Shown: positions 19,288 through 31,443, counted from the stretch's first letter. The stretch is 64,000 nucleotides of DNA from Hippasteria phrygiana (GCA_037893225.1 JAZGUH010000199.1:2914001-2978000), one strand, 5' to 3'. A program made the numbers and translations. Notes: a model not told the origin generated them from the letters alone.

Positions 19288-20670
19288 TTTGTTTGACGAT
19301 ATTATATGTTATAAAGTCTTATCCTCAATGAGTGATCCCCACAATGTCACTTCCCAGGTTGTGTCATAAAATTTGGCATGATGATCCCTGTAAGGCTGTT
19401 CGATATCCATCTATTTTGATACCGAAATATCGGCAGAAAAATATCGCGATATTCGATATTATCGTGATGACGTCACTTGTTTCATTACCGGAAGAACGGA
19501 GGAATAAAACAAATACATGACGGAAGTCACCACGGCATCATGAGATCGGGGCCACCGGGATCGGGCCCGCCGGGATTGAGCGGCAGGATCGGAACGGGGG
19601 GCCGGTTTGACCATGGTTTGACAAAGCTTCCCTTCGCTCGTTGAGTATTTGGAGTTTCACGACATTTACCTTCAGTTGGCTACTTTATGGCACTCCAGAA
19701 AGACTAGCGTTTGTTTCTATTTCAGCATTGTTGATTAGTAACACAGATGATAATACCATGGACGATCACATGCGAGCTGTCAACAAACGATCGTGTCGTA
19801 TATTTCGTGAAGACGACATGACGTACATTGCACAATGTACAATGGATGCGCGGCACGTGTTTTAATCTTTTCTCAAGACGCGACGCAGTTCGCTACACGT
19901 AACTACACCTAACTACGTGTGCCTTGTACACTGGGGAAAGACGGTGGCATTCAGTGCGGTTGCTTGCACTTGACCAAGGCTAGCAACAAAGCAACGCGCA
20001 CGCGCAGATGCGCTACAGGGGTTGATCTTATTGCAAACAATTGCCATACCCCTCGATCTCAAGATGAGTTCGCAAGCGTGTAGGTACGTACATTGTACAC
20101 TGGGAATAAGACGTTGTTTGCACTTGACAACGTACGGCGCGGAGGGTAAATCGCACGGAAGGTAAATCGCGCGGAGCGGAGATGTCATGTCTGGGTTTAG
20201 AAAACGGTCAAAGAAAGACACATTTAGTGCATGTATGTATTTTTTTATTCCTCCATGGTACATCATGATACAATATATACTATTCCTACCGTCCAATAAT
20301 TGGAAATAACTGGAATTTCGAGCAAAGTAAACTGGACAAATCCACACGTAATGCGGCCAAAAGGAACATATATCGCGATATTCTTCGGTATATCGAAGTC
20401 CCCGATATTCCGGTTATTTTTAAAGGGGCCGATACGATTTTCGATATGAAAAAAATATCGAAATATCGGGAAATATCGTCATATCGAACAGGCTTAGATC
20501 CCTGGCTATACGGCATTCTGGGACTAGCAGCCCCGAACATACACTGATAATTTGGGAGACCGCCAACATAGGGCAATAAATCTCAGTTGGTAGAGCACCA
20601 GTACGGTATTGCGGAGGTCGCAGGTTCAAATCCCGCTCCTGCTAATTTTCTGTGTTTACTTTGAAAAATA
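19288..20670 (+). repeat. tRNA-containing repeat, copy 2, split by a hAT insertion
   Basis: The left half (19288-19390) and right half (20497-20670) rejoin to the layout of copy 1: GTGATCCCCACAATGTC on the left, then GGCTATACGGCATTCTGGG, TTTGGGAGACCGCCAACAT, a decayed A box (ATCTCAGTTGG) and a B box with one change (GGTTCAAATCC) on the right. The 8-base GATCCCTG at the join is duplicated on both sides of the inserted element. Confidence 0.75.
19391..20496. mobile_element. Non-autonomous hAT-type element with GATCCCTG 8-bp target duplication
   Basis: The ends are TAAGGCTGTTCGATAT and ATATCGAACAGGCTTA, inverted repeats differing by one base, flanked by GATCCCTG at 19383-19390 and 20497-20504. 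An 8-base duplication and TA(A/G)GGCTG-like ends fit hAT. Both ends are rich in ATATCG and GATATT words, a subterminal repeat. The interior (1106 bp in total) includes a CG-rich stretch. The longest frame, 144 codons at 19913-20347 (minus), does not look like a hAT transposase. Confidence 0.85.
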
Positions 20671-21157
20671 ATTAATCTAGTGAACATTTAATAAAATATG
20701 TGGCCATTTCCATGAACAACTGAATTTTTGTTTGTTTTTGTGTTGACTTTTCCAATGTGAGACGTGTAACCAGCGTACAGTGTAATCAGTCTTTTAACAA
20801 GAAAAAAAAATAGGACTGGTTCGTTCACCTTGAATAAAACATGTTGTGCCACATCATTGTTTACATATGCCGGGAATGTGACATGTTGGAAATGTTATGC
20901 TGAAAAGTTCATAAAATGATTAATAGATATTGTGGACATCTAAACTTTTATAAAGAATGCATCAGTGATTAATTGAACACTGATCAGTCAGCATTCAATA
21001 TTTCCTACACATGTTGCCAACCCACATCGACTAGCTTCATGCTGTGCACACAAATACCAGAGGAAATGTCATCAATGCCAGCGGAGATGTTAGGAAGTGT
21101 GGGAATAAAATGCACAGCTGGACCCCTCTATAGCAATATTTGCAAACCTGTGGGCTT

Positions 21158-21637
21158 TGGGGCTGTTCATTTTCGAATAATTTAGTATTCGATTATTCGA
21201 GACTGGGCTTGACCGAATATTCGTATTCGATACTCGCCGATCAAGTCTTTCAGGCGTCTGCTGCAACTGCATGCCGCGCCGGTAAAAAGTTGCATGCAAA
21301 TAAAGCACGCCGGTGTTTTACATGCGGCGATCGATATTAGAGACCACCCGATGGAAATTGTTTGCATAGTATCAAGATCATTACGAGTACGTATAATGTT
21401 CTGATAACAAGAAACCAAACTCCAGCCCCAGTTTTTGCAATAATTATTTTAGAAGTGTCAAGGGTTTTACCATCGGGAACCATAAACCTCTGTCCGCGGC
21501 ATTTGACACTGCTAAGCGCCTTAACGTTTCTATTAAAATAGCATCATAGTCGTATCTGTACGTGCATATATATTTTTTTCGAATATTCGAACCGGCAAAA
21601 AGCTATTCGAATATTCGCTCTATTCGGGACAGCCCTA
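21158..21637. mobile_element. Non-autonomous hAT-type element with GTGGGCTT target duplication
   Basis: 480 bp with ends TGGGGCTGTTC and GGACAGCCCTA, flanked by GTGGGCTT at 21150-21157 and 21638-21645. The subterminal regions are full of TTCGAATA and TATTCG words. The family is distinct from the 19391 element but has the same architecture. No transposase frame. Confidence 0.85.
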
Positions 21638-22013
21638 GTGGGCTTTTCTATTTTTCAACTGTAGTTGAACCAAAAGGACCTAAGCTACATCCCATCAAAC
21701 ATTTTTAAGTAACCGTGTATAAGATGCAAAGGTGGCATGGGTACAACTTTTCACTGGAGTACAATTTATTGACCATTATTGACAAAAGAAATTTGCATTA
21801 TTGCATTGCATAGTCTTAGTTGGCAAATTACAATTTTCTGCCACGCCACTCTCATACAGTACTATGCAAAAAGCATACATTTTGTTAAGTTGCAAGAACA
21901 CAATGGTTGAAGGAGTTAATTGCAGCGCATGTGAAAAACAAATGCTTGATGCTGGATAGCCAGAGCAGAAACAGGTACATAGTGTCATGAATATCCGAAT
22001 TTTCCCATGACCT

Positions 22014-22048
22014 TTAACCCCAACCCTAACCCTAACCCAGTCCTAATA
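22014..22048. repeat. Short telomere-like run (CCCTAA)n, degenerate
   Basis: TTTAACCCCAACCCTAACCC continues with TAACCCAG and further degenerate CCYAA-type words to about 22085. It is too short and degenerate to be a telomere. It may be the end of a family C element without a recognisable partner. Confidence 0.5.
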
Positions 22049-23496
22049 CAAATCCCAATCGTAACCCTCTTCCTCACTGTAATTTACACCCTCACTCTCA
22101 CCCTATGTTTTTCATTGTTTTGGTACGGAGACCTTCTGAGTATGCACAGTATAACCAAAAAGTCAGATTTTCAGGGAGTCTGACTTTCACAGGATAATCT
22201 ATTTCCAGGGGGGTGGGGGGTGATGTGAGTACATGTACATGTGAGTAGGCCATAAGGTTCCAAAGGATTGCGGGTTGCATTCAGATGTTACATAATCCTG
22301 AAAAGCTGTAAATATCCAGAGACTTTTGATTGTCGGCCAACAGCAGCAGCAGATAAAAATACACGTAACAACCTTTCTAGGAACTAGCCCGAGTGTAAAA
22401 GGTGGGCGGAGATAAGGAGAGGAGAGGTATTGTTTTCCTACTGAGTTTTCATATTTTTTAACATGTTTTTATTTTGGCACCTGCCTCTCAGATCGGTTTC
22501 GCAGCTGAATTAAAAGAAGCAAAAAAAAAACGACACAAATTTCCATTCCGCCCACTGTTTGGTTGTGATCCCAAGAGTGCACATTACAAGGGGAGAGGAG
22601 CGGCGGGTGGATCTCAGATGCATGGAAAGCCAAGAGGCTGTTAACGGATTCTCTTACATGGGGCCACTATTTAGGAGATGTACTCGGTACATTAGCGTCA
22701 GATCCTGCCCTTTGGTCTTGACATGGACGAGTGACATTTTGAGTATTTCCATAGGGTCTGACCTGCACTTTACGTACGTGTACAACATTTTGTGGCATTG
22801 TGCCTTTTTTTTTCTCAGTACTTTGGGAAACCTCTTCGGGGTTTGGGAAAGAAAAGTCTCCATCCTGAATGTAAGTTCTTCGACTGGCCTTAAACGAAAG
22901 GATAGCCGGAATAGATAGTTTTGTTTTCATTACAGTAAGCTTATAAAAGTTAGTGTGGTTCCATCTTGTGGTCAGTTATTGTACAATAAATCATGCATCA
23001 CTACAAAAAGATGTAAAAGAGACATGGTGTCTCCCTTACATCCGAGTCATACATTTTTCTTGATTTCAATTTTTTTTTTTAATTCCTCAGGCAAGTGATG
23101 TTCGAATGGTACAAAACGTGCCCAGATCTGTCCGATATACAAGACAAATATCATGAATAAATATTCAAATAATTATGTCGAAAGATAGTATGTAACCAGA
23201 CAAACATACTTGTAGCGAAAGGTCACGGATACTGTACAAATTGATGAAATTGTGCATTGCAGATGTTGCCTTTGATCTTTGCCTCACATGTTTTTATTAG
23301 GAGCATCGCTTCCATTATTAGAAGTAGTTCATGCAATTTGTTAAAAGGCCTGGCCGCCTCGTTTCCATGGTAACTTTTCATAGCAGTGACCGCAGTCATA
23401 TTCCTTTTGATACACGTACACACACGTATGGGGTAGCATCATTTTTAACAAAGTAAGAACAAGGAGAGCATGCTGTTTTTATGTTACGTGTCTTAA

Positions 23497-23800
23497 AGGT
23501 ATGCCAAGAATTAGATGTGCAGCCAAGTGTAAATGCAAACAATAGGCACCACACTGAATAAAGTTGTCCTATTCATCACACTTGTAGACCCCCCCCCCCC
23601 CCACCCACCCCCCCTTTGTGTGATGAAAGCTTTGTTTGAAAAAGCTCCATCTATTCCATGTATTTATTACACTCCTTTTCAAGAACAATGCAGTTGAAAC
23701 ATGAATGGATTGAGTACGTGCAGGAATGTGCATATAGACGACAATCGGCCAGGTGGTCTTTTTCAAACCGTGGCTATGACCGACATTCGTATTTCAGAGG
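23497..23800. mobile_element. TTAA-flanked MITE, family A-prime, copy 1
   Basis: Flanked by TTAA at 23493-23496 and 23801-23804. It shares with copies at 42053 and 42912 CAAACAATAGGCACCACAC, AAAGCTCCATCTATTC, TGGATTGAGTACGTGCAGG and the CGTGGCTATGACCGACATTCG end. A C-rich run is inserted near 23587. The Cs and CACCCACC words there are unstable sequence. Confidence 0.65.
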
Positions 23801-24399
23801 TTAAAGTTTGAAAGTATCAGTTAAAGACGCAAGTAGACGTGCTCCCATATTGCTGGAGAGATACACATAGGCTTGGGTGCAGTTTCATTGCAAAATACAC
23901 CTGCAGTCTGAGTTTCACTTTCATTTTGGAGGAAAATGTGACACTCTCGACTGTACACACAGTCGTGTTTTCCTATACTGCTGAGGACAATAGACTAAGC
24001 ACGTATTTTTATGTCCGAGGACCGATTTTAACAAAAGACTGACTCCCGAGGACAAGAAAGATTCCTTTGTATTTTCTTTCTCCTCTTGTCCTTGAACGTA
24101 TACAGTGTACTACATGTATACACTAGGAACATTTGCCAACACACTTAATAACAGTGCACAGGAATGCACAGTGCTATAGGCCTATGCAATGCATAAATGA
24201 CTTCATACTGTACACGCAATAAAATTCTTTACATTTATTTTGCAATTAAAATTTGTGCAAAAGAACCAATTAGAATGGAAGATGACTCAGGACCCCAGAA
24301 AGAAGAAAAAATCTATAAACTTTTCCAAGAAGGATGTACTTTAGAAAACATTGTTTAGTTATCCCCGTATTGTCTCTTTCAGGTTGCATCGTAGAGTTA

Positions 24400-24604
24400 T
24401 AACCCTTTTAAAGCCAGATGACGGCTGTAGCCGAAAAAAATAATTGCCACCAGGCTGGATGAAGTCTATCTATTACATGCCATTTTCTGCAGTATCAATC
24501 CATTGTTGGATTACAAATGTATTGTGTATGTTATGCTTGGCTGCACAAGCCCGACACCCAACACCCCTGCACCTCGCTATAAATAACCGTGCTCCAGGGG
24601 TAAG
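24400..24604. mobile_element. Family A MITE, copy 1 (diverged)
   Basis: Starts AACCCTTTTAAAGCCAGATGA and contains CCACCAGGCTGGATGA, TATCAATCCATTGTTGG and CTTGGCTGCACAAGC, ending CCGTGCTCCAGGGGTAA. It is a degenerate relative of the element at 28580-28788; the flanking TTAA sites are no longer exact. Confidence 0.55.
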
Positions 24605-24696
24605 GCAAGATCCCTGGCTACGGCATTGTCGATTTATTATTTCAGAAATTCAGACAGGCACCTCCTGAACTAGAGGCTGCCCATAATGCCTCTTCT

Positions 24697-25645
24697 GTCA
24701 CACCAAAAAGAATGAGCTTCCGAACGTTTCTCGAATAAAATATTTTTACTTGGTTCAGAATAGCCTGAATAACGAGGGGAAGCAAATTGCTTTCCGCATG
24801 CTCCCAGCATCCTCCTCGAATGCTTTCCGAATGCTTTCCGAACGGCTCGTTTGGTTTAATATCACAACGAATTCAGATGGAACCCTTTCCGATTCCTTTC
24901 CGAACGCTCTCCGAATAGGTCGGACACTTCTTGAATAGCCAGTTTCCTTTCCGTTTGCCACAAGTTGAATGAAATCATCGTCGAAACCATGGCTTTATAT
25001 CAGGACGTTTGGAATGGATTAGTTCTGTTCTAGGTAGGTTCCATCTGGGTTCGAGCTGCGTTCGTTATGTTCGAGCTCTGTTCGAGGTACGTTTGTGACG
25101 TTCGGGTCACTCGTTAAGGAATCGGAAAGCGTGCGACAAGCGTTCGGCCAATTCGAGCTATGTTCTACCTGTGTTCGGGCTGCATGCGAGCTGGAGGTGG
25201 CACAGTTCGATATGGGACCCTGCATTCGTTATCAATTCTCGGTAAATACTGAAACCATTCGCGATGTTCGAGCTATGTTCGGGCTGTTCCGAAGCAATAC
25301 TGAACCCACCTTCCTCCTCGAATGTTCCAAGTATGTCTAGAACGCTTTCCAAATTCTTTCCGAACAGGCCGTTTCTTCTTAGAATACAGCTCGAACGCTT
25401 CCCGAACGGGGCAATAAATTGCAAATTATTTGTCTCATTCGGGAGGTCCGAAAACATTATTTTAAACCTGCGCAAAATAATTCTCGGCTTTGCCGAATGT
25501 CATTCCGAATGAGCACGAACTGGCCAAACCTTCCTACATGTAGAACATGACAAACGCTCCTCGAACCCACCTCGAACCAAAAAACGAATGTCAAGAATTT
25601 TTATTCGAGAAACGTTCGGAGGCTCATTTTTTTTTTATGTGGCAG
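24697..25645. mobile_element. Inverted-repeat element packed with TTCGAG and TTCCGAAC words
   Basis: The left end carries TGAGCTTCCGAACGTTTC, then TCGAATAAAA. The right end carries the inverse, TTTTATTCGAGAAACGTTCG, then GAGGCTCA. The match extends outward through an A-rich/T-rich spacer to TGTCACA/TGTGGCA. Between them lie dozens of short words such as TTCGAGCTATGTTCG, TTTCCGAACG and CCGAATG in both orientations. Three overlapping frames of 60-105 codons are products of this repetition. About 0.95 kb; superfamily and target duplication are not identified. Confidence 0.6.
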
Positions 25646-25649
25646 TGGC

Positions 25650-25735
25650 ATAAGAGACATGTAGCTTAATGGGTAAAGTGCCAATGCCCTGGTCTAGAGG
25701 TCGCAGGTTCAAGTCATTGGTAAATTGGTAAAAGT
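25650..25735 (+). repeat. tRNA-derived fragment (SINE-like)
   Basis: GTAGCTTAATGGGTAAAGTGCC (A-box-like, quoted as GTAGCTTAATGGGTAAAG) is followed 34 bases later by GGTCGCAGGTTCAAGTC (B-box-like). The stems do not close as an intact tRNA. Probably a decayed tRNA-derived repeat. Confidence 0.45.
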
Positions 25736-25879
25736 TTACTCTACAAAAAAACAAACAAATACAGAAAACTTTTCAGGAAAGCAAGATTGATGGAATTCCA
25801 AGTCTATATGCTTGTGGCTTCTACAATGTGTGCAGAATCCAGGGTTATTGATGAGGCGCCAGGAAATCTTAAAATAGTA

Positions 25880-26324
25880 TGTGACCCGCTCCAGAAAAAG
25901 GTGATATAAGTCGCGCTATGCATTTACGTGTAATGGCCCTTTCAATGTTGAGAGGGTGACATTTTTCGTCAAAATTCATTTTTTGGTTTTTGTTTTTAAT
26001 GACATCTTAATTATCTGAAGTTTCAGGTTTGGTGCACAGCAATGTTGATTTCAGTGAATAAAGTGAACAAATAACCTTTTTAGAGTGCATTGTTCCATTG
26101 CATTGTATAAGAACTAGCTATTTCAAAGCCTGATTTCTCTGTTGTGCAATTTGAACTCCATAGAACTAATTAATATGCAAAAACTTGATATCTCCAGAAC
26201 GGAAAGGGCTTTGGAGCTCTATCATGTACCAAATGAAAGCTTACATTGCGGGCTTTCCAAACATACATAAAACTCATTTTTCATATTTTGCGACATAATA
26301 TACCTTTTTCCAGAGCGGGTCACA
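25880..26324. mobile_element. TA-flanked inverted-repeat element (TGTGACCCGCTC)
   Basis: 445 bp with ends TGTGACCCGCTCCAGAAAAA and the inverse TTTTTCCAGAGCGGGTCACA, flanked by TA on both sides. The interior is AT-rich with ACTTGATATCTCCAGAACGG-type words and no transposase. A lone related end (TATGTGACCCGATCC) is at 48828-48842. The TA target suggests a Tc1/mariner-like or similar transposase. Confidence 0.7.
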
Positions 26325-27091
26325 TATTTTCTCGTGAGACAAAACAATGTGGATTCAAGATTTGAACCACTGTCAAACTGACACGTGCGTTCAAAGTAAG
26401 AATTCATAATTACATGTATTTGGTGCCATTTGGACGCACTGAAATTTCCATCTTGCAGGAATACGTGCATAATAATTTCCACAGTCTATTTACACAAGGC
26501 TTCAATAAATCGTTTGAAAAATTCATATTAAATTCCTGGGTCAAGTTTGTGCAAACAGAACCCCCAAGCGATCAATCGTTGCAGCCTACATGTAGTTTAT
26601 AGTCGCTAAAGGTTGCAATGCAAGAAAAATCCATAATTATTTGGTTCCTTAAGTAAACAGTCTAGGGATTTCTGCCGGGATTGTTTTGTGTTGTAGCATT
26701 ACCATTTGTTTTGTCGGGATTATGGCAGGAACCAGTCAGGAGGAAATAGAATACTTGTAGGCCTATACGCCTGAAAGGAATCTCGTTTTAGTTTTAAAAT
26801 TAACTTTGTCCATAATAATCGTAGCATTTATTAAATGTTGGTTGTTCAGAATAAAATGGTTGAAGTGTCACATTTGCACAGGATCCACGGCAATTTGTTC
26901 GATGATCTATCCAGTGCTTGAAAACAAGTTTCAATTACATGTACTGCTTCCGGCATATATCATTTACTGGTATACTCCAGGTTTTGACATATCGATGTAT
27001 GTAGTCGTGCTCAAGTGCTATGCATTGATTTATAAGTATTGCATGCAGCTGCTGTTGTTTTTTATTTAAACTTTCTTCAATTTTTTTACAT

Positions 27092-27214
27092 TTTCAAAGT
27101 GAACAAAGAAACTGGCAGGAGCGGGATTCGAACCTGCGACCTCCGGAACACCGTACCAACTGAGCTATCTTACCCTATGTTGGCGGTCTCCCAAATTGTC
27201 AGTATCTTTGTTCG
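27092..27214 (-). repeat. tRNA-containing repeat, copy 3 (minus)
   Basis: In minus orientation it carries TTTGGGAGACCGCCAACATA, GATAGCTCAGTTGGTACGG, GGTCGCAGGTTCGAATCCCG and CTCCTGCCAGTTTCTTTG. Compared with copy 1, about 10 bases are missing between the boxes and the left body is truncated. A chance 69-codon frame crosses it. Confidence 0.7.
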
Positions 27215-27247
27215 CAAACATCTCGACATAATTCAAACTTCCATTTG

Positions 27248-27687
27248 ATCGAATATTGGAATATTCGGTTGTCCGGACGGCTGATTTTTGGTTTAATAAA
27301 GCATTTTACAGAGGCAGTCTAGTTAATGCTCGAAACTACTCGTTATAATCGCCGGCACCAAGGAATGATTTAGTAAAGGTTTAGCACACGTGCAAAAATG
27401 CAGAAATACTTTTTTTGCACTGGTGAGAAAATGTTGTTTTCTCGACAAAAAGTAAGTAGGAAACAGGTACATGTACATTCATCAAAACATGTTTGTAACA
27501 GTACACATATAGATACAATGTACAATTGTAGGAACAAGTCATGAATTCATGGATGCAATTTTGTTATAAAAATTTGAAATTTTCCCCTTCCTATATTCCT
27601 TTGCATTTCACCTCCGAATATTCAAACTCGAAACTAAATATTTGAATATTTGATAATGAATTGAATATTCCAATATTTGGCCCAGCC
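27248..27687. mobile_element. Probable hAT-like MITE, left end unclear
   Basis: The right end, TATTTGGCCCAGCCCTAG, resembles the end of the hAT element at 21158-21637, and both sides carry GAATATTC-type words (TCGAATATTGGAATATTCG left; TTGAATATTCCAATATTTGG right). The left terminal motif and the target duplication are not recognisable. Confidence 0.45.
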
Positions 27688-28579
27688 CTAGTTTTTTTTA
27701 GAAATAAAACTGAAGGCCAACTTGAAACCCGTAGATCTTGTGGTGATTACACTATAAAAGTGGCAATATAAAAGTGGAAATACATGTACATGTACATGTA
27801 CATCAACCAAGACGACATTTATACAGATTGCAAACCCATTGATTTTTCCATTCCAAACCGGAACATGAGAAAAATGAGATCTGCAATGTACGTGGTCAAG
27901 TGTAAACAATTGTTACAGTGTATATGGTACAGGAACGTGTTATAATGTTGCAAGCTCTTTGATTGTGAACTGTGCTGACATTTGACTGTGCCTGGGCACA
28001 GCAGGCACCTGATTAAACATGCAATTACTGTCCAACCCAGTATGTGATGTCTTCATGTTAGCCAAATGGTACCACCTGCATTTTTACCAGTCCCCTCAGG
28101 CACGATATGCAGTTGGGCCTTTCCACAGTAAAGGGTTACAAAAGTGTGACATGGGATTGGGAAATGAAGCAGAATAATAATATCAAGTTGTTTTTCCTCT
28201 TTTCCCCCTTGTACCTTCCCACCCCATCGTTGAGGATTGTGCTCACAAAGAATTTGAGACTTTCCGGGCACATTTTACAAGATACATGTATGTATGCTCA
28301 GAATGCTACGTCCGTAACATGGACAGAAAGTTTGTTAATATTGATAGAAAGTTATAATTACAATAAATGTCTTTATCAAATAATGTGCCTTTTCATTCTT
28401 ATCCCTACAGCATTGTTTCCTGTAAAAACCAAGACAATCTACTGTACATTTCAGATGTTACATGTTATTATTTTGTGGACAGAAATTTGTGTCCACGTTA
28501 CGTACGTTACCTATAATGTCTTAAAGACCAACACAATTGTGTTTATTGTGGCTGTTAGCACTCCTGAATGGGTTATTAA

Positions 28580-28788
28580 CCCCTTGCGTATGGATGACGC
28601 CATATGGCGTAAAAAAAAAGTGGCACCAGGCCGGATGACGCTATTTGCCACTGTTTGTGCAGTTTCAATCTATTGTTGGATTATTGTTTATGTTACGCTT
28701 GACTGCACAAACACATTGTAGCGGTTCGCTTGGCTGCCAGAACCACCGCGACACCCCGGCGTCTCCCGTAAAACCGTACTCAAGGGGG
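28580..28788. mobile_element. Family A MITE, copy 2 (TTAA-flanked, CCCCTTGCGTA)
   Basis: Flanked by TTAA at 28576-28579 and 28789-28792. The ends are CCCCTTGCGTATGG and the inverse CCGTACTCAAGGGG. The interior has ATGACGCCATATGGCG, CCACCAGGCCGGATGACGC, TTTCAATCTATTGTTGG and GACTGCACAAACACATTGTAG. TTAA targets and CCC-starting ends are typical of piggyBac; no transposase is encoded. Confidence 0.75.
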
Positions 28789-29889
28789 TTAATATGAATG
28801 AGATGACATTTGGGTAGATTCATGCACATGATAATTAGTGTCCTGTCAATTTTTAGTAAACATTCTGTCTTCGTTACATACCTAATTATTTACGACGACC
28901 CCTGTAATTTCAGAGAAAGTCCTCTATACAGAGGAAATCCTCTTTATTGTTTGTACACATGATCGTTAAGGCCTCGGGAATGTACAGGAAATAACTGAAC
29001 AAAATATCTTGCTTTGCTGTACCCTCCAGTGTCCCCCCCCCCCCTCAAATCCAAAATTTGCTATCAAAAATGCCAATTTTTAAAGAAGGTGTTTACAAGC
29101 ATGTATCACATGCATGTCAACCAAAACGAAGGCTCAGTGCTATATATATCACACTGAAAGGTCGGTATTGACAGAAACTGTTAATATCAAATGTTTGGGC
29201 AGAAAGAAAGGATATACATAGTATTGCCTGAAAGAAACAGTTGTATAAATAAAGTAGTCTGGAAGCTACTTCATATTTCATATTCTTTCAAGCTCAGAAT
29301 CTGGCCTATTGCCAGAAATGACGTAACTGTTTTTAGTACTGGATGAACAGACGAATAAATATCCATTGGGCGTGTACATGTATTGTACACGTGTACATGT
29401 AGTCGAAATTGTGTTTTGTTGAATGCACGTCCATATTGCAATCAGAATTTTCTTTTCTTTGGAAAAACTATACAAGATGTACTCGTGGATGTGATACAAA
29501 ACAATACATGCTTAATTGGTACCCGGTACTCCAAGGGACTTTGTACATGTAGCTTGGATGTTTTGATTCAATTTGCTTTATTGAGTCATGATATGTAGAT
29601 TACTGTATACATTTGTACATTATGAACTATAGGATTAAAACCATGCATTGTTCAGATCATTAGTTTACATTTGCATGCATAATTGGTACATGCATACATT
29701 ATGCAAAGGCATGTTAGTTAATTATTTAAAGGTTCAAGAATTTACAATGATGTATGTGTATGTACATGTACATGTAATGTAATGTAGAGAGTACCAGTAC
29801 ATGTATGTATTGGTACAGGCTGTATATGAGTGGAATATCAGTTGTAATTGACGACACAAACCTATAATTCCTGGCAGTACTATTTAAAA

Positions 29890-30038
29890 ATACTATTTAA
29901 AAATACTATCATAACCTATCAAAAAACCTAAGCCCTTCCTCTCTCAACAGCTTGTGTGTTTCAACCTGTCACAGGTTTTGATAGGTACATTGTAGGGTAC
30001 AATGTAGTTGGCCCCATTTTGGCACTGAGAGAGGGAGG
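29890..30038. mobile_element. Family B MITE, copy 3
   Basis: ACTATCATAACCTATC, CCCTTCCTCTCTCAACAGC, TGTGTGTTTCAACCTGTCAC, GGTTTTGATAGGTAC and GAGAGAGGGAGGGTTA in order. The left terminus is altered by a short ACTATTTAAAAAT duplication. Confidence 0.65.
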
Positions 30039-30440
30039 GTTATTAATGCATGTAGTACATGTACTTTGTTAATCCCACTGACAAGACCCCTTATGCTTAC
30101 ATGCATATTGAAGGAAAGTCGAGCGCGCTTCCCTGTGGCCGATTTACCAGTCTAGAATAATGCATGTAAAACTGTGTCCCAGTGGATCGAATGCGACGTT
30201 CTAGTGCATAATCACATGCCAGGAGATCTACATTACACCAGGGAGAAGTGCTTGTCAAAAACAATATTACATGTAGGTGTAGGTGTAGTGTAATTCAAGA
30301 TGAATTTATCAGAGTCTACGACTTAAATGCAGGTTCATTCAGATTGGTGCGTGATGCATATAAACATGGAATCCTGGCCCCTTGATTTTGTTTAAAGGTC
30401 CGTAATTACAGCAATCAAATGATTTACGGGGACACACTCT

Positions 30441-31069
30441 ATAGGGTGTGCATTTACAGGTAGTAAAAGAACCGGATACCCGATTGAAAAAAATACGGGT
30501 TACTGGGATACCCGTTAGAGAAACCCAACCCAAAACTTCCAATCCCAGAAGTTGTAATAATGTCTTTCTCTGATATTAAAAAAGTCAGATTTCAGACAAA
30601 AGTCTGAAAAATCTCATGCCTGTCCAGTAAACGTGATCACTTCTCCACCTTTGCGTAGTGCCGGCACATGCATGCGCCGGCATATCACAAAAGGCGGTTG
30701 TCTGGAAGCTTTATATACAGTTGTATTTATAATCGAATAAGGCATGCTATTACATATATGTACAAATTGTATGTCTCGACGAGGCTCTTTATCCATACCC
30801 AGACTACAAAAACCATGACCGGTAAATTCCCTTTGATGTCAACTTTGATGAATGTCATAAACGTGAAATCTGTGCTCGTTTCCCATGTAGTCGGGTTTTA
30901 ATTTTGAAAATTCCCGACAAATAACATTCAAAACCTTTGCTTTTTCATTGTCTGGGAAGTTACTATGCGATAATATAAAGTTGTACGCTTACTCGATTCC
31001 ATAATCTGGAACCGGTTCTAGACATGAACGGTCAGGTATCGGGTACCCGGTTCCGATGCACACCCCTAA
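30441..31069. mobile_element. Non-autonomous hAT-type element (TAGGGTGTGCAT), copy 1
   Basis: 629 bp with ends ATAGGGTGTGCAT and ATGCACACCCCTAA, flanked by CACACTCT at 30433-30440 and 31070-31077. It shares GGGTACCC and AACCGGTTC subterminal words and an internal CCTTTGCG/GCCGGCACATGCATGCGC segment with the copy at 41470-42045, which is inverted relative to it. No transposase frame. Confidence 0.85.
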
Positions 31070-31306
31070 CACACTCTCGGTCCAAATTCTTAACCCGAAG
31101 AAACCATTAAATTTTCTTATAAAACGAGTTCATTAGAAATGATTAAAATTGTGCGTTTTTCCAGATAATGGAGTTTACTGGTGCTGTTGGTGTATATATA
31201 CACGTACAGGTGTGTACTGTGTCCCCTGTGCATTTTAGTCATTCACTGTACAGAAACATTTCAAAATTGAGGTTATGGTATTTCCTGAAAGTACAGTGCT
31301 TTAATT

Positions 31307-31442
31307 TTAACCCTCCTACTGTTATATAACTATCATAACCTATCACAAAACCTGAGCCCTTCCTCTCCAACAGCTTGCGTGTTTGCGTGATTTGTAGGGT
31401 ATTGCCGGGCTCCATTTTGGCACCGAGAGAGGGAGGGCTAAT
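31307..31442. mobile_element. Family B MITE, copy 4
   Basis: Starts TTTTAACCCTCCTACTG and ends GAGAGAGGGAGGGCTAA, with TATCATAACCTATCAC, CCCTTCCTCTCCAACAGC and GGCTCCATTTTGGCACCG inside. It directly abuts the next inverted-repeat element. Confidence 0.65.
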
Positions 31443-31443
31443 T

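Noticed and set aside
22014..22085. An interstitial telomere
   Set aside because: Only a few degenerate CCCTAA units; better explained as the end of a TTAA-type element or chance.
22559..22918. A 119-codon plus-strand frame ending near a GTAAGT word
   Set aside because: Not recognisable as a protein, and the donor-like site is in the middle of the frame with a phase that does not fit exon 2.
28107..28721. A 204-codon plus-strand frame
   Set aside because: Its C-terminal third runs into the family A element at 28580-28788, it shows no domain or codon bias I recognise, and it is a likely chance frame.
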